A DNA stretch of 64,000 bases from Aphrophora alni. Its lineage: Eukaryota; Arthropoda; Insecta; Hemiptera; Aphrophoridae. Positions 29,001-35,589 of this stretch are shown here, in pieces (position 1 is the first letter of the stretch; each line of letters begins with the position of its first letter). The translations under genes were made by a program, and so were the position numbers. The DNA lies in assembly GCA_963513935.1 (NCBI GenBank), contig OY740768.1:75926877-75990876 (forward strand). The letters run 5' to 3'. The notes beneath the pieces were generated by a model. The model ran no database searches. It was given only the letters and a program-made list of their open reading frames with translations, and was not told where the DNA came from.

Positions 29001-29006
29001 GGATAG
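1959..29006 (+). CDS. ZFPL1: Zinc finger protein-like 1, six coding exons (full gene span)
   Basis: The joined coding sequence is 1959-2060, 7917-8028, 9011-9204, 15985-16144, 20583-20715 and 28823-29006, giving 294 residues and a TAG stop. All introns are GT-AG and the phases agree. Domains in order: an N-terminal B-box-like zinc cluster (C4, C6, C16, H19, C24, C27, H32), a RING-like cluster (C53, C56, C70, H75, C78, C97, C100), the family motif [11 protein letters not shown] (126-136), a polar low-complexity linker (137-230), one transmembrane helix (about 253-269), and a short tail ending NPHVKVG. This matches animal ZFPL1 along its whole length; the human protein is about 310 residues. 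The family is a cis-Golgi integral membrane protein linked to GM130 and Golgi assembly. The zinc clusters would face the cytosol. No residue of the zinc clusters is lost, so the gene looks functional despite introns of about 1 to 8 kb full of transposons. Confidence 0.96.
2061..3260. other. ZFPL1 intron 1, AT-rich left part
   Basis: This is plain AT-rich intron sequence after the exon 1 donor. I see no open frame, repeat pair or transposon signature before the fold-back relic that begins near 3260. Confidence 0.6.
3260..3445 (+). repeat. Relic related to the 5104-5618 fold-back element
   Basis: The block around aaaatggcggatagc and atgaagcgtttc (about 3316-3350) resembles the right arm of the fold-back element at 5104-5618 (aaaatagccaacag, atgaatcgtttc). 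It ends in gtaacaccctgtata, a terminus often seen in insect fold-back elements. Only one arm is present. Confidence 0.45.
3456..4200 (+). mobile_element. I-clade LINE fragment: 5' leader and end of ORF1
   Basis: The first 175 bp match 26462-26626 and, in reverse, 49540-49620. They include the shared words aagagggggttgg, ccccagtcaaa and cataaactatcatc. I read this as the 5' leader of one LINE family. From about 3745 the translation gives [18 protein letters not shown] and then, after a stop and frame change, [17 protein letters not shown]. This is the segment that follows the zinc knuckle in ORF1 (gag-like) proteins of I-clade LINEs. The remainder to 4189 is an open, lysine- and serine-rich tail. 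The 5' two thirds of ORF1 are missing. Confidence 0.65.
4511..4900 (-). CDS. Unrecognised 129-codon open frame inside ZFPL1 intron 1
   Basis: The frame starts at an ATG in good context (aaaggATGG at 4900). Its first 80 or so residues look protein-like: mixed composition, several tryptophans, motifs such as [16 protein letters not shown] and VWTMDG. A strongly hydrophobic stretch follows (about residues 82-110, a possible membrane helix), then a cysteine-rich end and a stop at 4511. I do not recognise the family. The hydrophobic half may simply be translated AT-rich intron, in which case the real piece would be an exon relic of about 4660-4900. No clear donor is seen at the likely end. It runs opposite to ZFPL1. 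Confidence 0.3.
   Translation of the reverse strand: MAITMCEDLTPWQLDIYRIAVELYSPRNVWTMDGSVSVLINSEDMVWRHQFQHQTNVYMQLLVYAYITALSEFHDQMFVYCNFIIIFICIILAFYFSGVIYVTIYNVTDDLYKFYLILFNKCCCLDNNR
5104..5618. repeat. Fold-back (MITE-like) element of about 515 bp
   Basis: The two ends are inverted copies of each other for about 130-150 bp. The left end reads agtgttcagaaaatgtcgtt and the right end, reverse complemented, reads agtgttcagaaaatgttgtg. Matching arms continue through the gggtcagaataaag block. There is no coding capacity. A clear target-site duplication cannot be picked out. Confidence 0.8.
6090..7850 (+). mobile_element. CR1/Jockey-like LINE ORF2 relic in ZFPL1 intron 1
   Basis: Pieces of a reverse transcriptase can be followed in order across many stops and frameshifts. 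[21 protein letters not shown] (about 6255-6320) and DFRPIS (near 6455) come first, then [19 protein letters not shown] and ILSPFQSGF (6460-6590). Next are KTWFED-type fragments, [16 protein letters not shown] (7190-7240) and, near 7600-7670, SFTVSA followed by a [12 protein letters not shown] tail. The order matches the endonuclease-RT elements of the CR1/Jockey group. The catalytic YADD segment (about 6860-6930) is badly decayed. The element runs in the same direction as the host gene. Confidence 0.75.
7917..8028 (+). CDS. ZFPL1: ZFPL1 exon 2 (residues 35-72)
   Basis: The acceptor is ttgttacag at 7916. The exon reads [19 protein letters not shown] and onward to the cysteine pair C53/C56 and C70, and ends after one base of a histidine codon at the donor gtaagt. 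It carries the first half of the RING-like zinc cluster. Confidence 0.95.
8123..8284. repeat. 160-bp MITE with 26-bp inverted ends
   Basis: The left end ttttgtatggataggagac and the right end gtctcctatccgtacaaaa are near-perfect inverted repeats that continue to acaggct/agcctgt. It lies in ZFPL1 intron 2. Related single-ended copies lie at about 23605-23760 and 32664-32760. Confidence 0.85.
8617..8660 (+). repeat. Possible piggyBac-like terminus
   Basis: TTAA followed by ccctcgtactgacaatcatcc resembles the TTAA-CCCT start of piggyBac-type elements, and two other such ends are found in the window. No matching opposite end or transposase lies beside it, so this is weak. Confidence 0.25.
9011..9204 (+). 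CDS. ZFPL1: ZFPL1 exon 3 (residues 72-136)
   Basis: The acceptor is tttgcag at 9010. The exon completes the split histidine, then reads [15 protein letters not shown] and [11 protein letters not shown], which completes the RING-like cluster (H75, C78, C97, C100). It ends with the strongly conserved [11 protein letters not shown] at the donor gtaagt in phase 0. Confidence 0.96.
9236..9489. repeat. 254-bp near-perfect palindrome, Penelope-like fold-back
   Basis: Two arms of about 118-122 bp are inverted copies around a spacer near 9354-9367. Each arm carries the order tacgtttattcaatcaaac, then gacaaagttgccatcctcag. Read outward, this is CTGAGGA, then a CGAC-ttt-GTCG hairpin, then GAAAC. Such paired ends with a hammerhead-like core are characteristic of Penelope-like retroelements. 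The palindrome starts 31 bases after the ZFPL1 exon 3 donor. Confidence 0.8.
9491..10640. other. ZFPL1 intron 3, AT-rich, no feature seen
   Basis: The only recognisable item is the word atattatctcacaagtcaagctc near 9490, repeated near 33360, which ties it to the adjacent fold-back family. The rest is unstructured AT-rich sequence. Confidence 0.5.
10649..12120 (-). pseudogene. piggyBac-like transposase relic with one intact terminus
   Basis: The terminus at 10645-10651 is TTAA followed by CCCTAGAGTGGACGG, the classic piggyBac target and end. On the - strand, transposase pieces run in order: [12 protein letters not shown] (near 12075), [14 protein letters not shown] (12010), [24 protein letters not shown], then [13 protein letters not shown] and the [19 protein letters not shown] block (11570-11640). 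[19 protein letters not shown] follows (11400-11440), and a cysteine-rich zinc-binding tail near 11050-11170. These are the catalytic core and C-terminal finger of DDE_Tnp_1_7 proteins. At least four frame changes or stops break it. Confidence 0.85.
12121..13150 (-). pseudogene. hAT-like (ZMYM1/DUF4371-type) transposase N-terminal relic
   Basis: On the - strand the translation gives [18 protein letters not shown] near 13090, then a decayed zinc-finger segment. Near 12420-12470 it gives [15 protein letters not shown] and [14 protein letters not shown]. This spacing recalls the N-terminal part of hAT-derived ZMYM1-like proteins, where a short basic SGAQ/SGAE box precedes a TTF-type finger. It runs directly into the piggyBac-like relic, so two unrelated elements are fused or nested. 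The assignment rests on short motifs. Confidence 0.45.
13448..13710 (-). repeat. Four tandem 62-71 bp units carrying primer-binding-site-like motifs
   Basis: The units are 13448-13510, 13511-13572, 13573-13643 and 13644-13710. Each ends with a variant of acgttgggcgcca, which on the - strand reads TGGCGCCCAACGT, a typical LTR-retroelement primer-binding site. Each also contains a caattt-type block and a ttactttag-type block. The unit next to the LTR reads TGGTGCCCAACA. The array is the leader of the LTR at 13711-15307. Confidence 0.75.
13711..15307 (-). mobile_element. Long LTR, copy A (about 1.6 kb), - strand
   Basis: The 5' end on the - strand is TGTAACATTGTGAATTTTTGAG at 15307, parallel to TGTAATAATGTGAAAAATTAGAG in copy C. 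The 3' end abuts a primer-binding-site-like motif at 13710. The internal words ggtcgtgaattcttt and cagtgtac near the 3' end resemble copies B and C. No retroelement coding sequence of this copy remains beside it. It lies in ZFPL1 intron 3. Confidence 0.65.
14171..14220. repeat. Pentanucleotide microsatellite (TATAA)n
   Basis: About ten perfect copies of the five-base unit lie inside LTR copy A. Confidence 0.95.
15310..15984. other. End of ZFPL1 intron 3
   Basis: Mostly plain AT-rich sequence. Near 15700-15780 the words tttttgttgtggaaatt and tttctttcattt match the Penelope-like fold-backs at 29400-29530 and 30365-30535, so a fragment of that family is likely here. Confidence 0.4.
15985..16144 (+). 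CDS. ZFPL1: ZFPL1 exon 4 (residues 137-190)
   Basis: The acceptor is ttttgtatag. The exon encodes the acidic, serine- and asparagine-rich linker, beginning LSEEVDVPS and ending with [12 protein letters not shown], a motif kept in insect members of the family as I recall them. It ends after one base of a glycine codon at the donor gtatgt. Confidence 0.93.
16145..16690. other. ZFPL1 intron 4, left part
   Basis: AT-rich sequence with no open frame or repeat pair that I can support. Confidence 0.5.
16691..16830 (-). repeat. Penelope-like end with hammerhead-like core
   Basis: Read on the - strand, 16758-16733 is ATGATGA, then TGGGAC-ttt-GTCCC, then GAAAC. This fits the hammerhead core pattern CUGANGA-stem II-GAAA except that the first C is A. 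The flanking sequence continues as a Penelope-type end (acaataaacatagaagaatac). Confidence 0.55.
17070..18240 (-). pseudogene. Retroelement ORF with DUF4780-like C-terminus, frameshifted
   Basis: This segment is clearly richer in G and C than its surroundings. On the - strand an open frame from 17859 to 17476 encodes a serine-rich, basic protein ([20 protein letters not shown], then [17 protein letters not shown]). A second frame, 17456-17130, continues with [10 protein letters not shown] and then [22 protein letters not shown]. The latter resembles the DUF4780 domain found in ORFs of arthropod retroelements. The two frames were probably one ORF joined by a frameshift and a stop near 17456-17476. 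A GC-richer untranslated leader lies at 17860-18240. The element class is not certain. Confidence 0.6.
18425..18665 (-). pseudogene. N-terminal relic of a DUF4817-type (helix-turn-helix) DDE transposase
   Basis: The - strand starts MTYT near 18638. After a one-base shift it reads [15 protein letters not shown], then [22 protein letters not shown] and [13 protein letters not shown]. This is the N-terminal DNA-binding region and the GRPS linker of the insect DDE family whose C-terminal part is seen at 56515-57480. The rest of the transposase is absent. Confidence 0.65.
18720..20582. other. ZFPL1 intron 4, right part, unrecognised
   Basis: AT-rich sequence. From about 19480 to 20360 the base mix is more balanced, as in a decayed transposon, but I cannot follow any known protein in it. 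Confidence 0.4.
20583..20715 (+). CDS. ZFPL1: ZFPL1 exon 5 (residues 190-234)
   Basis: The acceptor is gtgttacag at 20582. The exon completes a glycine codon and reads [15 protein letters not shown], then [21 protein letters not shown]. The DDDKYRR-like box before the membrane helix is conserved in the family. It ends two bases into a lysine codon at the donor gtaagt. Confidence 0.94.
20811..22193 (-). mobile_element. LTR copy B with leader, - strand
   Basis: The LTR on the - strand starts TTGTAATAATGTAAAAAATTAAAG-like at 22193 and ends at 20926, 1268 bp long. It is followed by the primer-binding-site-like TGGCGCCCAAT at 20925-20915. The leader (20811-20914) carries ctactttaaagag and cttgaagagttct, the same words as the inner arms of the palindrome at 43793-46923. 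It stops near the point that corresponds to the centre of that palindrome. No coding region follows. Confidence 0.7.
22246..22300 (+). repeat. Possible piggyBac-like terminus with GACTCA palindromes
   Basis: TTAA followed by ccctcaagacgctctttgac. A short palindrome, gactcaggtgagtc, lies just inside. Variants recur near 22311 (gactcctctgagtc) and 22627 (aactcatgtgagtt). Confidence 0.35.
22306..22800 (+). repeat. Direct duplication of about 165 bp, spaced by about 315 bp
   Basis: 22312-22470 and 22627-22780 share, in order, a gagt palindrome, a taaacat block, ttttttcaattcaacatt, a ctaaa-tcctatc block and caaaagtccat. This looks like subterminal repeats of the element starting at the TTAA near 22250. 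Confidence 0.6.
22801..23600. other. ZFPL1 intron 5, unrecognised
   Basis: A - strand open frame at 22972-23208 resembles nothing I know and is probably chance. The rest is AT-rich. Confidence 0.4.
23605..23760 (+). repeat. Copy of the 8123-8284 MITE family
   Basis: The order attttgttatggataggagac, cttggaaagtggtcc, ttggtattat and ctcaaatagg parallels 32664-32760 and the MITE at 8123-8284. Only the left inverted end is kept. Confidence 0.6.
24045..24457 (-). mobile_element. 3' LTR (413 bp) of an LTR retroelement, - strand
   Basis: On the - strand the segment starts TGTGGCCCAGCC and ends CCATCCTGACA, so it has TG...CA ends. It is markedly GC-richer than its flanks and contains AATAAA-type signals. 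Directly upstream on the same strand (24458-24473) is the purine-rich tract gtatggaggggggtga, which fits a polypurine tract. This fixes it as a 3' LTR. No target duplication is obvious. Confidence 0.6.
24458..24475 (-). promoter_or_regulatory. Polypurine tract before the 3' LTR
   Basis: The - strand reads atggaggggggtga immediately before the TGTGG start of the LTR. In LTR elements this tract primes plus-strand DNA synthesis. Confidence 0.55.
24476..26200 (-). mobile_element. Internal remains of the same LTR element (unassigned)
   Basis: Between the polypurine tract and about 26200 the - strand holds short open pieces of unclear identity. Near 26060-26130 it reads [17 protein letters not shown] and then [11 protein letters not shown], which looks like a retroelement protein fragment. 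Near 25000-25230 there is a GC-richer piece containing [17 protein letters not shown] cannot place either in a named domain. Much of 25250-25740 is plain AT-rich sequence. Confidence 0.35.
26462..27870 (+). mobile_element. Internally deleted I-clade LINE with RNase H domain
   Basis: 26462-26626 matches the 5' leader at 3456-3630. It joins directly to the C-terminal part of ORF2. [18 protein letters not shown] and [21 protein letters not shown] (26633-26790) are the RT thumb. Then come SARP-like and SIHK motifs. [16 protein letters not shown] (27260-27310) and [13 protein letters not shown] (27430-27470) are RNase H catalytic motifs. [20 protein letters not shown] follows near 27560-27625 in another frame, and [12 protein letters not shown] near 27810-27850 is the usual C-terminal end. 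Endonuclease and RT fingers/palm are missing. The copy lies in ZFPL1 intron 5 and is broken by a few frameshifts. Confidence 0.85.
27930..28490 (-). mobile_element. pogo/Tigger-like element, partial
   Basis: The terminus at 27930 is preceded by TA and reads cagtagagtttcacaaact, followed by cggcactcgataacccgg, which is pogo-like. On the - strand a frame starting at 28157 reads [20 protein letters not shown] and later FGICRTF, the CENP-B/psq-type DNA-binding start of Tigger transposases. Just upstream on the same strand, near 28400-28440, [10 protein letters not shown] resembles the PCNA-binding tail with which some of these transposases end, but it precedes the N-terminus. The internal order is therefore scrambled or two copies are joined. 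The second terminus was not found. Confidence 0.6.
28823..29006 (+). CDS. ZFPL1: ZFPL1 exon 6 (residues 234-294) with membrane helix
   Basis: The acceptor is ctttttccag at 28822. The exon completes a lysine codon, then gives a basic stretch ([13 protein letters not shown]), the hydrophobic helix [16 protein letters not shown], and the family tail [11 protein letters not shown] to NPHVKVG, with TAG at 29004-29006. Confidence 0.96.
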
Positions 29007-29272
29007 AAATATTTTAAATCTAATCCACATACAGTATATATAATCTATTGCTTTTATTATAATTTAAAGACTGTATATTTTATTGCAAATATCAAAGGAT
29101 TTTAATAATATGTGATGTTAGTAGATTCTTCCATTCCAGAATAAGTTATCATGATTATACAGAAACTCTTTAGTGAGTGACATGATTCTTAAACATTACT
29201 GTGTGATTTGTTTGGACATTTTGTAATATAGTTGAAATTATAGTATTTAAAAACTTAAATTAAACCTATAGG

Positions 29273-29308
<36 letters not shown>
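29273..29308. repeat. Dinucleotide microsatellite (TA)n
   Basis: A pure TA repeat of about 18 units within the likely 3' UTR of ZFPL1. Confidence 0.95.
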
Positions 29309-29311
<3 letters not shown>

Positions 29312-29399
29312 AATTTGTTAAGTGATTATATTATAGTGGTGTATATTATTTCGAGTGTATAATAGATTAATTAATTAGTAAGTATTCATCAAAGGATAG

Positions 29400-29535
29400 A
29401 AAACACAAATTTTCACAACAAATATTTTATGTAAAACAAAATGACCAAGTCATCATTTTTAGTTGATGATCACTGAAGAGGATGACATCATCTTGTTTTA
29501 AATAAAATGTTTGTTGTGGTAATTTGTACATTTTC
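29400..29535. repeat. Penelope-like fold-back
   Basis: The left arm cacaacaaatattttatg and the right arm aaataaaatgtttgttgtg are inverted copies, separated by a gatgacatcatc-type stem region with CTGAAGA at 29475-29481. The right side continues with tttctttcatttgg as in the other copies of this family. Confidence 0.6.
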
Positions 29536-30364
29536 TTTCATTTGGTTATTGAAGTTTTTATAAGAGTTGTTAATATCAAGTAATATAAATTTTGTAAGGA
29601 AATTGTAATTTATTTATATGGTTTACAATTTGTTTAACCTGCTATTCTGTTAATAACTCAATAAAGACATGCTATGTAGAACTACAATTTTCTTAAACTA
29701 TCGTTGACTATGTGATGTTTTTTTTCTTTCAAAAACTATAGTTATTGGTTGAAGACTATTAAAGATTTTAACAACACTTTTGTTTTTAAATCATGCTCAT
29801 TCTATGTTAAACTAATTTTTATGTATACATGATCTCACAGTTCCTTTCAACATTTAAAAACTCCTCTCTGCTGTTGTTACATTCTCATTGAAAATAGTTT
29901 ATGATAATTAATGTTGGTAGTAGATCGTTGACAAGTTTTTATCTACACAGAGTCAACAGATCTAATAATTTTAAAATCGAATGCAAGTAAATAATACAAA
30001 TTTGTAAAAATTAATTGATGATGAATTACTGATAATAGATCAAAAAATGACACTATTAGACCTCATACTTCTTCTATTCTAAGTTGATTTTTTTCTACTT
30101 GTATAAAGACTGCTCGATCATCATCGCCTTAAAAAAAAGAACGAAATAAAGATCCCTAGACTACTTTAATAGTGTCAGGACTGGAAGAGAACAGTTGATC
30201 TAGAGAGATTTGATAGGATATATGAAAAGGATTTAACTCAATACTATATAAAAAAAACAACTATTTAATTCCAGCTAGAGGATCCTTCAGGATTGCTATT
30301 CCCGTAATCATTATTGAATCCCTGAGGTTCAAGTTCAACAATCGGTACTTGCAAAAACCAAATG

Positions 30365-30535
30365 AATGAAACAAAATTTTCCACAAATACAATTCAATGT
30401 TGTAATGACTAAGTCATCATCCTCAGCTGTTATATGCATACAAGTTACACTTGTGGAAACTTCAAAATCCAAATGAATGAAAGCACAATTTTTTCATTTC
30501 ATTTGGTTTTTGAAGTTTCCACAAGTGTAGATCAT
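30365..30535. repeat. Penelope-like fold-back with hammerhead-like core
   Basis: On the - strand, 30426-30403 reads CTGAGGA, TG, then ATGAC-tta-GTCAT, a stem II-like hairpin. The GAAA that should follow has decayed. Next to it a palindrome (cacttgtggaaacttcaaa ... tttgaagtttccacaagtg, 30450-30530) closes a perfect hairpin. Confidence 0.6.
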
Positions 30536-30959
30536 TACAGTTGAATTGATACTTATTCCAGGGTTACAAATAACTGAAAATATTAATAATGTAAAAAATA
30601 ACCTTAAATTATAATTAATAGAGATGTTCAAATAAAATCTAGACTTAGAAAATCTTAGACACTTTATTGCATCCAAAGATGGTACTCACAACTATTTCTA
30701 AATATATTCTCCTGTCACTGCAATGCATTAACTCCAGCAGTTCAGAAAACTTATTGACCAGAGCAAAGAAGTGTTTTAATAGCACGTTGACCCAACTCTG
30801 AATAGAATTAGTAATATCTTCTTTATTCTATTAAATTTTTTTCGCTCTAAGAATTCTTTTAAAGTGGTAACCAGATGATATTCAAGGATATTGTCGGAGG
30901 AGAGAAGGAGGTTAGAATATCTCACTTGAGCTTTCTTACCATTTCCGAGGTCAAACAGT

Positions 30960-31680
30960 AGTGTCTTTCATAGAGAATGAGTTTTGTCATAGAAGAAACA
31001 AATGGAAGACTGCAATACTCTGCTTTTGAAACAAATTGCTGGTCACACTTATTCTTTAAAATTTTAACACATTACTAGGCAGTGATTTTCTACGCTGTAT
31101 GAGAAAGTCAATACAGTGTCATCCCTTTTTCAGATTGTCGATGAAGATTATGCCATGACAATCCCAATTGCTGCCATAATTTTTATATCCGAAGGAACCA
31201 TTTTTTATCTCTTTGGAGTAATTCATTGAGAGAAATTCACTTTTGACAGCTCCTTCATTTCTAGAGTGTAGCATTGGTGCAATGTTTCATCAACGGTTAC
31301 ATAGCCTATGGCCACAAAAACCCACTTGTATTGCACTTAAACATGTCCAAGCACAGCACTCAATTTGCCGATAGTTTTTTCATACCCTAATTTTCATTCA
31401 AGTTAATAAAAACTTGTTTTATAAGATGTTTACTATCTTAAAACTGCCTTAGATATTTTTACTCTACTGTCATCAAACACAAAATCAAGGATTTTATTGA
31501 CCACCTCTTCAGTTGTAACCTCAATTAGAGGTCTTGGGTGCTTAAAATTGTTCATGCTTGTATAGCCACAACGAAATTCAGTGAACCACTTGTAATATGC
31601 AGAGTATCCATAATACTTTTTTATCTTTTCTTCAGCTTCCTTAAAGATTTTACACCGAAAAAGCACACAAAAAATGTTTT
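30960..31680 (-). pseudogene. mariner transposase relic
   Basis: On the - strand the first piece (31666-31433) reads KYYGYSAYYKWFTEFRCG, then PRPLIEVTTEEVVNKILDFV, the paired helix-turn-helix region of mariner transposases. Further on, near 31150-31280, short pieces HGIIFIDNLKKG and NYSKEIKNGS mark the catalytic domain. Stops and a large internal loss make it dead. Confidence 0.75.
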
Positions 31681-31699
31681 TTTTTCTATTGCATCAAAG

Positions 31700-32660
31700 A
31701 AACACAAACATAACGTTTTCGAACATTACCAAAAATTTCTAATGCATATATTTACTTGAAACTTTGTATACAAACCTAAATAAAATATAAATATATAAAG
31801 ATAAAATGAAACTGTCAATTTGAGCACCATCTCGTATCAAAATCAAATAGTTATCAAACAATCCTCATATGTATTTTTTATAACTGAGGTTTAAAGTGCT
31901 TGTATTCTGTCCTTTTTTTTTTTTTTGTTAACAATATTTTAAGATTTGTAAGATAGATATTTCCCTATCTTCCTGCATAGGGAAATATTAATCAAAACAG
32001 AAATGACTATAGTTGAGAAATGAAAGAAATATACTCATTTTTTGCTGTTTAATTTCTTAGTTTTAAATTTAAGTATAATCAAGAAGAACAAATTAGTCGT
32101 TGAAATAATAAAGTTTTTGTAACAAATCTGTTTCTATCATTTTGTTTTTTAACTGAAATTGTTTTCCACATGTTGAAAAAAAAAAAAGGACAAAAAAGTG
32201 ACTAATCATAAAATACAAACATATTAAGCCATAAGTTTTGTTTACATTTAGATTTAAATAAAACATTAAATTGGAAAATAAATCATTAGGTACTATTTTA
32301 TAACCTTTAAATACCATGTTTATCTTTTCATATGTATATTTTATTAAATTAACTAAAAATTGTATATAATTTATGTATGTATATAATTTCTAAAATTTGT
32401 TAACAAATTTAGATTCAATGAACAGAATTAAAGTGAAGTAGTCCTTAAAAGAAAGTAATAGAAAAAAAGAAAAATAATTGGTGTGGCCAGCGTATTACTT
32501 TCCAATTATTTATGTAAACACCTAAGTCAGATTATAACCTAAAATTTTATAAAAATGTATCAATACAATTTTTTATCTATAGCGATGTGGGAAAATTGTG
32601 TACAAATCTATATCAGATTCGAAGTCTGTGTTCTAAAATATATATCACGTTTTTTAAATA
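31700..32660. other. AT-rich intergenic stretch
   Basis: No coding frame or repeat pair that I can support. A T-run lies at about 31912-31926. Confidence 0.5.
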
Positions 32661-32663
32661 TAT

Positions 32664-32760
32664 TAGATTTTGTATGGATAGGAGACACAGGCTTACCTTG
32701 GAAAGTGGTCCCTGGTATTACCTAATAGTACACAAATAAGAAAACACACACAAAACTCTC
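32664..32760 (+). repeat. Copy of the 8123-8284 MITE family
   Basis: attttgtatggataggagacacaggct is identical to the left end of the element at 8123-8284, then cttaccttggaaagtggtcc follows. The right end is missing. Confidence 0.7.
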
Positions 32761-34670
32761 AGTAGAGTATAAAAAGAAGTCTGAATTGTTTTAATCTGGT
32801 ATGGATCTGTGATGAGTAAAATTTATATATTTTTTAAATATATAAACGTCTGTCTTCTTGGAAGTTTAAAAATTGGACAATATAACTGTGCAACTTTTTT
32901 TTAACTAATAGAACAAACTCTAGCCAACGAATAATCAATCAGATCATATATTTTTGATAATGCATAACAAAAATGTCTCAAACATCATTCTGAAAATGGT
33001 CAGAATGGATTTTCATAATTGAGTTTCATGGAATACTGTTTAAATTAATAATTGTAATAAATATATGTTTTAATTATTGCTTGATTGACTAGTGTAATTA
33101 ATTCGCTACCATAATTTCAAATGTGTTTGAGCATTCATCTTTAGATGGCGGGTACTAAAAGAATATTCATTCACATGAATTCCTTAGAAAAACATTAAAT
33201 TACAACAGATATATAAATAATACACTACAAAACATCGATTGTCAGGCCTAACATGGTAGTGTGTGATAGAATAAAACTCTACCACAAGAGTTCACAAAAT
33301 AATTTCAAAAGTAAACGTAATTTTTATGAAATCTTGTGTTTGAGTTTAATTCTCTCTAATATTATCTCACAAGTCAAGCTCACTATTTATTTATATGGTA
33401 GTGTGTGTTAACAGTACTAAACTGAAGTCACAATTATTTTCCATTCACCAATAACGTATCTTGGACCATAGGTACATGGACTTTCAGACCTACTTAAAAG
33501 CATGTTTTCAATACCATCTCAGAAAGGTTGGATTCATAAAATGTGTTAAATGATAAATTGTTGTTATAAACATAAAACAATATTTTTTCAAAACATTGCA
33601 GGTAGTAGAAGTGTGGTATGAGTAAATCCAAGATTCATCATTAACATAGGGGGATTAGAAATAATTATGCAACATCAGTATAATACCGGTACCACACACA
33701 CCACCATTTTGGACCCGTCAGTCAATGTTTTTATTAGTATAGTGTTTATTTGTTGTAATTTTAATATTTTTCTGGCAACCTCATGAGACTTGTTGTCTGA
33801 AAATGAATGCCAAATCAAAATTGCTGTAAGAAATTTTCATTACATTAGAAGTTACAAGACATTTAATACAAGTATTTATTACTATTTATTAATGGTTTAA
33901 ATGCATTGCTACATGATCAAAATGTAAAAAAAAAAAGCATTGCAAATGTTGTATAAAAACGATACATACAAGTTTCCTCATTGTCACAATATTTTCATCG
34001 CTATGTAATTGGAATGTAACAATGTTCTGACGGTCATGAATATGTTCATAGAGCTAGAGAAGAGAAAAGATTACAAAACAGCAATAATAAAATGATTCTT
34101 TTAAAGTGTAAATCTAAAATATCATTCCAAGATTATGAGGGGGGTTACTCAGTCTGCCCCTTATGTGACATTAGATTCATTTCTTGGAAATTGGCGTCCT
34201 CTGAGATACGAACGTGTATGAATCTAGGGTTAACTAAGTTTAACCATAAATTTTACAAATAAATCATCTTCAAATATAACTATTTTAATCTCCTCTGAGA
34301 TTATAAACAATGCTATACCAAATTATACACTTAACAAAATGAATTACAACTTTCTTTGATAATAATTGTTTCCTTTTTAAAATTTTTCATTGAACATATC
34401 AAAAAAAAAAAAAATTACTTTGAAAAACCAATAACCCAACATCTGTAAATTAGTCCTGTTGTTAAAGAAATTAAAGTTTAATTCAAAGTATATAATGTGT
34501 GATTTCATTCTCAACATAAACACATCTTTTGCAATTCAATGGCAATAATATTGTAATAACATAACTCCAATCGATAGAGTATTTTTACTTGTGGACTACT
34601 TTGTGTTCTTGTCATGTTTTGTAAAGAATTTTGATAGCCTTAGTTATCTTTTATATATTCACATTGTTTT
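32761..34670. other. AT-rich intergenic stretch
   Basis: One Penelope-like trace lies near 33290-33400 (atattatctcacaagtcaagctc). Otherwise I see no gene or element. Part of the right end may be the 3' end or LTR of the adjacent BEL/Pao relic, but no motif proves it. Confidence 0.4.
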
Positions 34671-34676
34671 GAGATA

Positions 34677-35565
34677 CAGTAGGACCCCATTAATCCGGAC
34701 AGCCATTTTTTTTTGCCATCTACCATCATAAAAATGTTTAATTCTCAAATAAATATTTTAAATTTAAATTGTTTTAGTTGTTGATTATAAAAAGTTAAGC
34801 ATAAAGACAGAGACATTGTTCTCTGAAACGATGCTGTAACAAAAATATAATCATGTTTTTATGATGGTAGATGGTTACAATTTATTCAAATATTAAATTT
34901 CTATCAGCTAGAATCAGCAGAAAAACAACATGAACAGTTATCCCAAGCTCTTGAAAGAGGCGACCTGACTACGCCGCCCTTTGATGATACATGGAGGGGA
35001 AATCTACCTTCCTTCACATGCCCCTGGTCGGCCGGCACATCTTTGATCTCCTCCTCGAATTGTTGAACAATAAATGAATTATTAAATGTTTGTTCATAGA
35101 CTATGTCTATTTGTGTAAAAGAAAATTTTTACAAATATTGTAATACAATTTTTAATACATTTTGTGTTCTAAAATATAAAACTTTTAATGCATTTTATGA
35201 CTGTTTTTTATTTTATTATTAAAGAAAGTAATATCAAAGGAGACAATAAAATATTACCAGTTTCTTCAAACTAGTAAGCGTGTTAAGTGCAGTCAATGAA
35301 AGGTGTGCCTTGATTGTCATGTTCTAATTCTCTACTGTACAAGTTATTCTGTATTTTGTAGGGCCTAATATTGTATTGTATTATATCTTGCATACTAAAT
35401 AACCTTTCTATTAAAAAAAAATTAAATACACATTATTTTTACTGAACAGTGTTTAATTATGTACCTTTGTTTGTTTCATAGGTTATTTTGTTTAATCTGG
35501 ACTTTCATTAATTCAGACAACCTAGAGCCCCCCAATAATTAGTCCGGATTAATGATGTTCTACTG
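34677..35565. mobile_element. 889-bp pogo-like element with paired ends and TA target
   Basis: The left end cagtaggaccccattaatcc and the right end, reverse complemented, cagtagaacatcattaatcc are flanked by TA on both sides (34675-34676 and 35566-35567). Both continue to ggac. It is too short for a transposase and none is seen, so it is non-autonomous. It holds a GC-richer insert at 34908-35066 that may be a captured exon. It sits at the 3' end of the BEL/Pao relic. Confidence 0.85.
34908..35066 (+). CDS. Possible captured terminal exon inside the pogo-like element
   Basis: After an acceptor-like sequence (aaatttctatcag, ending at 34907) a 52-codon frame runs to a TGA and is followed at once by AATAAA. 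The protein piece begins LESAEKQHEQLSQALERGD and later has FTCPWSAGT. The composition is clearly different from the AT-rich flanks. I do not recognise the parent gene. It could also be a degraded part of the element's own transposase. Confidence 0.4.
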   Translation, partial: LESAEKQHEQLSQALERGDLTTPPFDDTWRGNLPSFTCPWSAGTSLISSSNC

Positions 35566-35589
35566 TACATTATTTGATAAAATGTCCTT

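Larger units (their letters stand above)
29007..29680 (+). promoter_or_regulatory. ZFPL1: ZFPL1 3' UTR with candidate polyadenylation signals
   Basis: AATAAA occurs at 29660-29665 (ctcaataaagacatg), with a weaker candidate, ATTAAA, near 29258. Another AATAAA near 29500 lies inside an inserted fold-back. A (TA)n run lies at 29273-29308. Which signal is used cannot be told. Confidence 0.5.
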
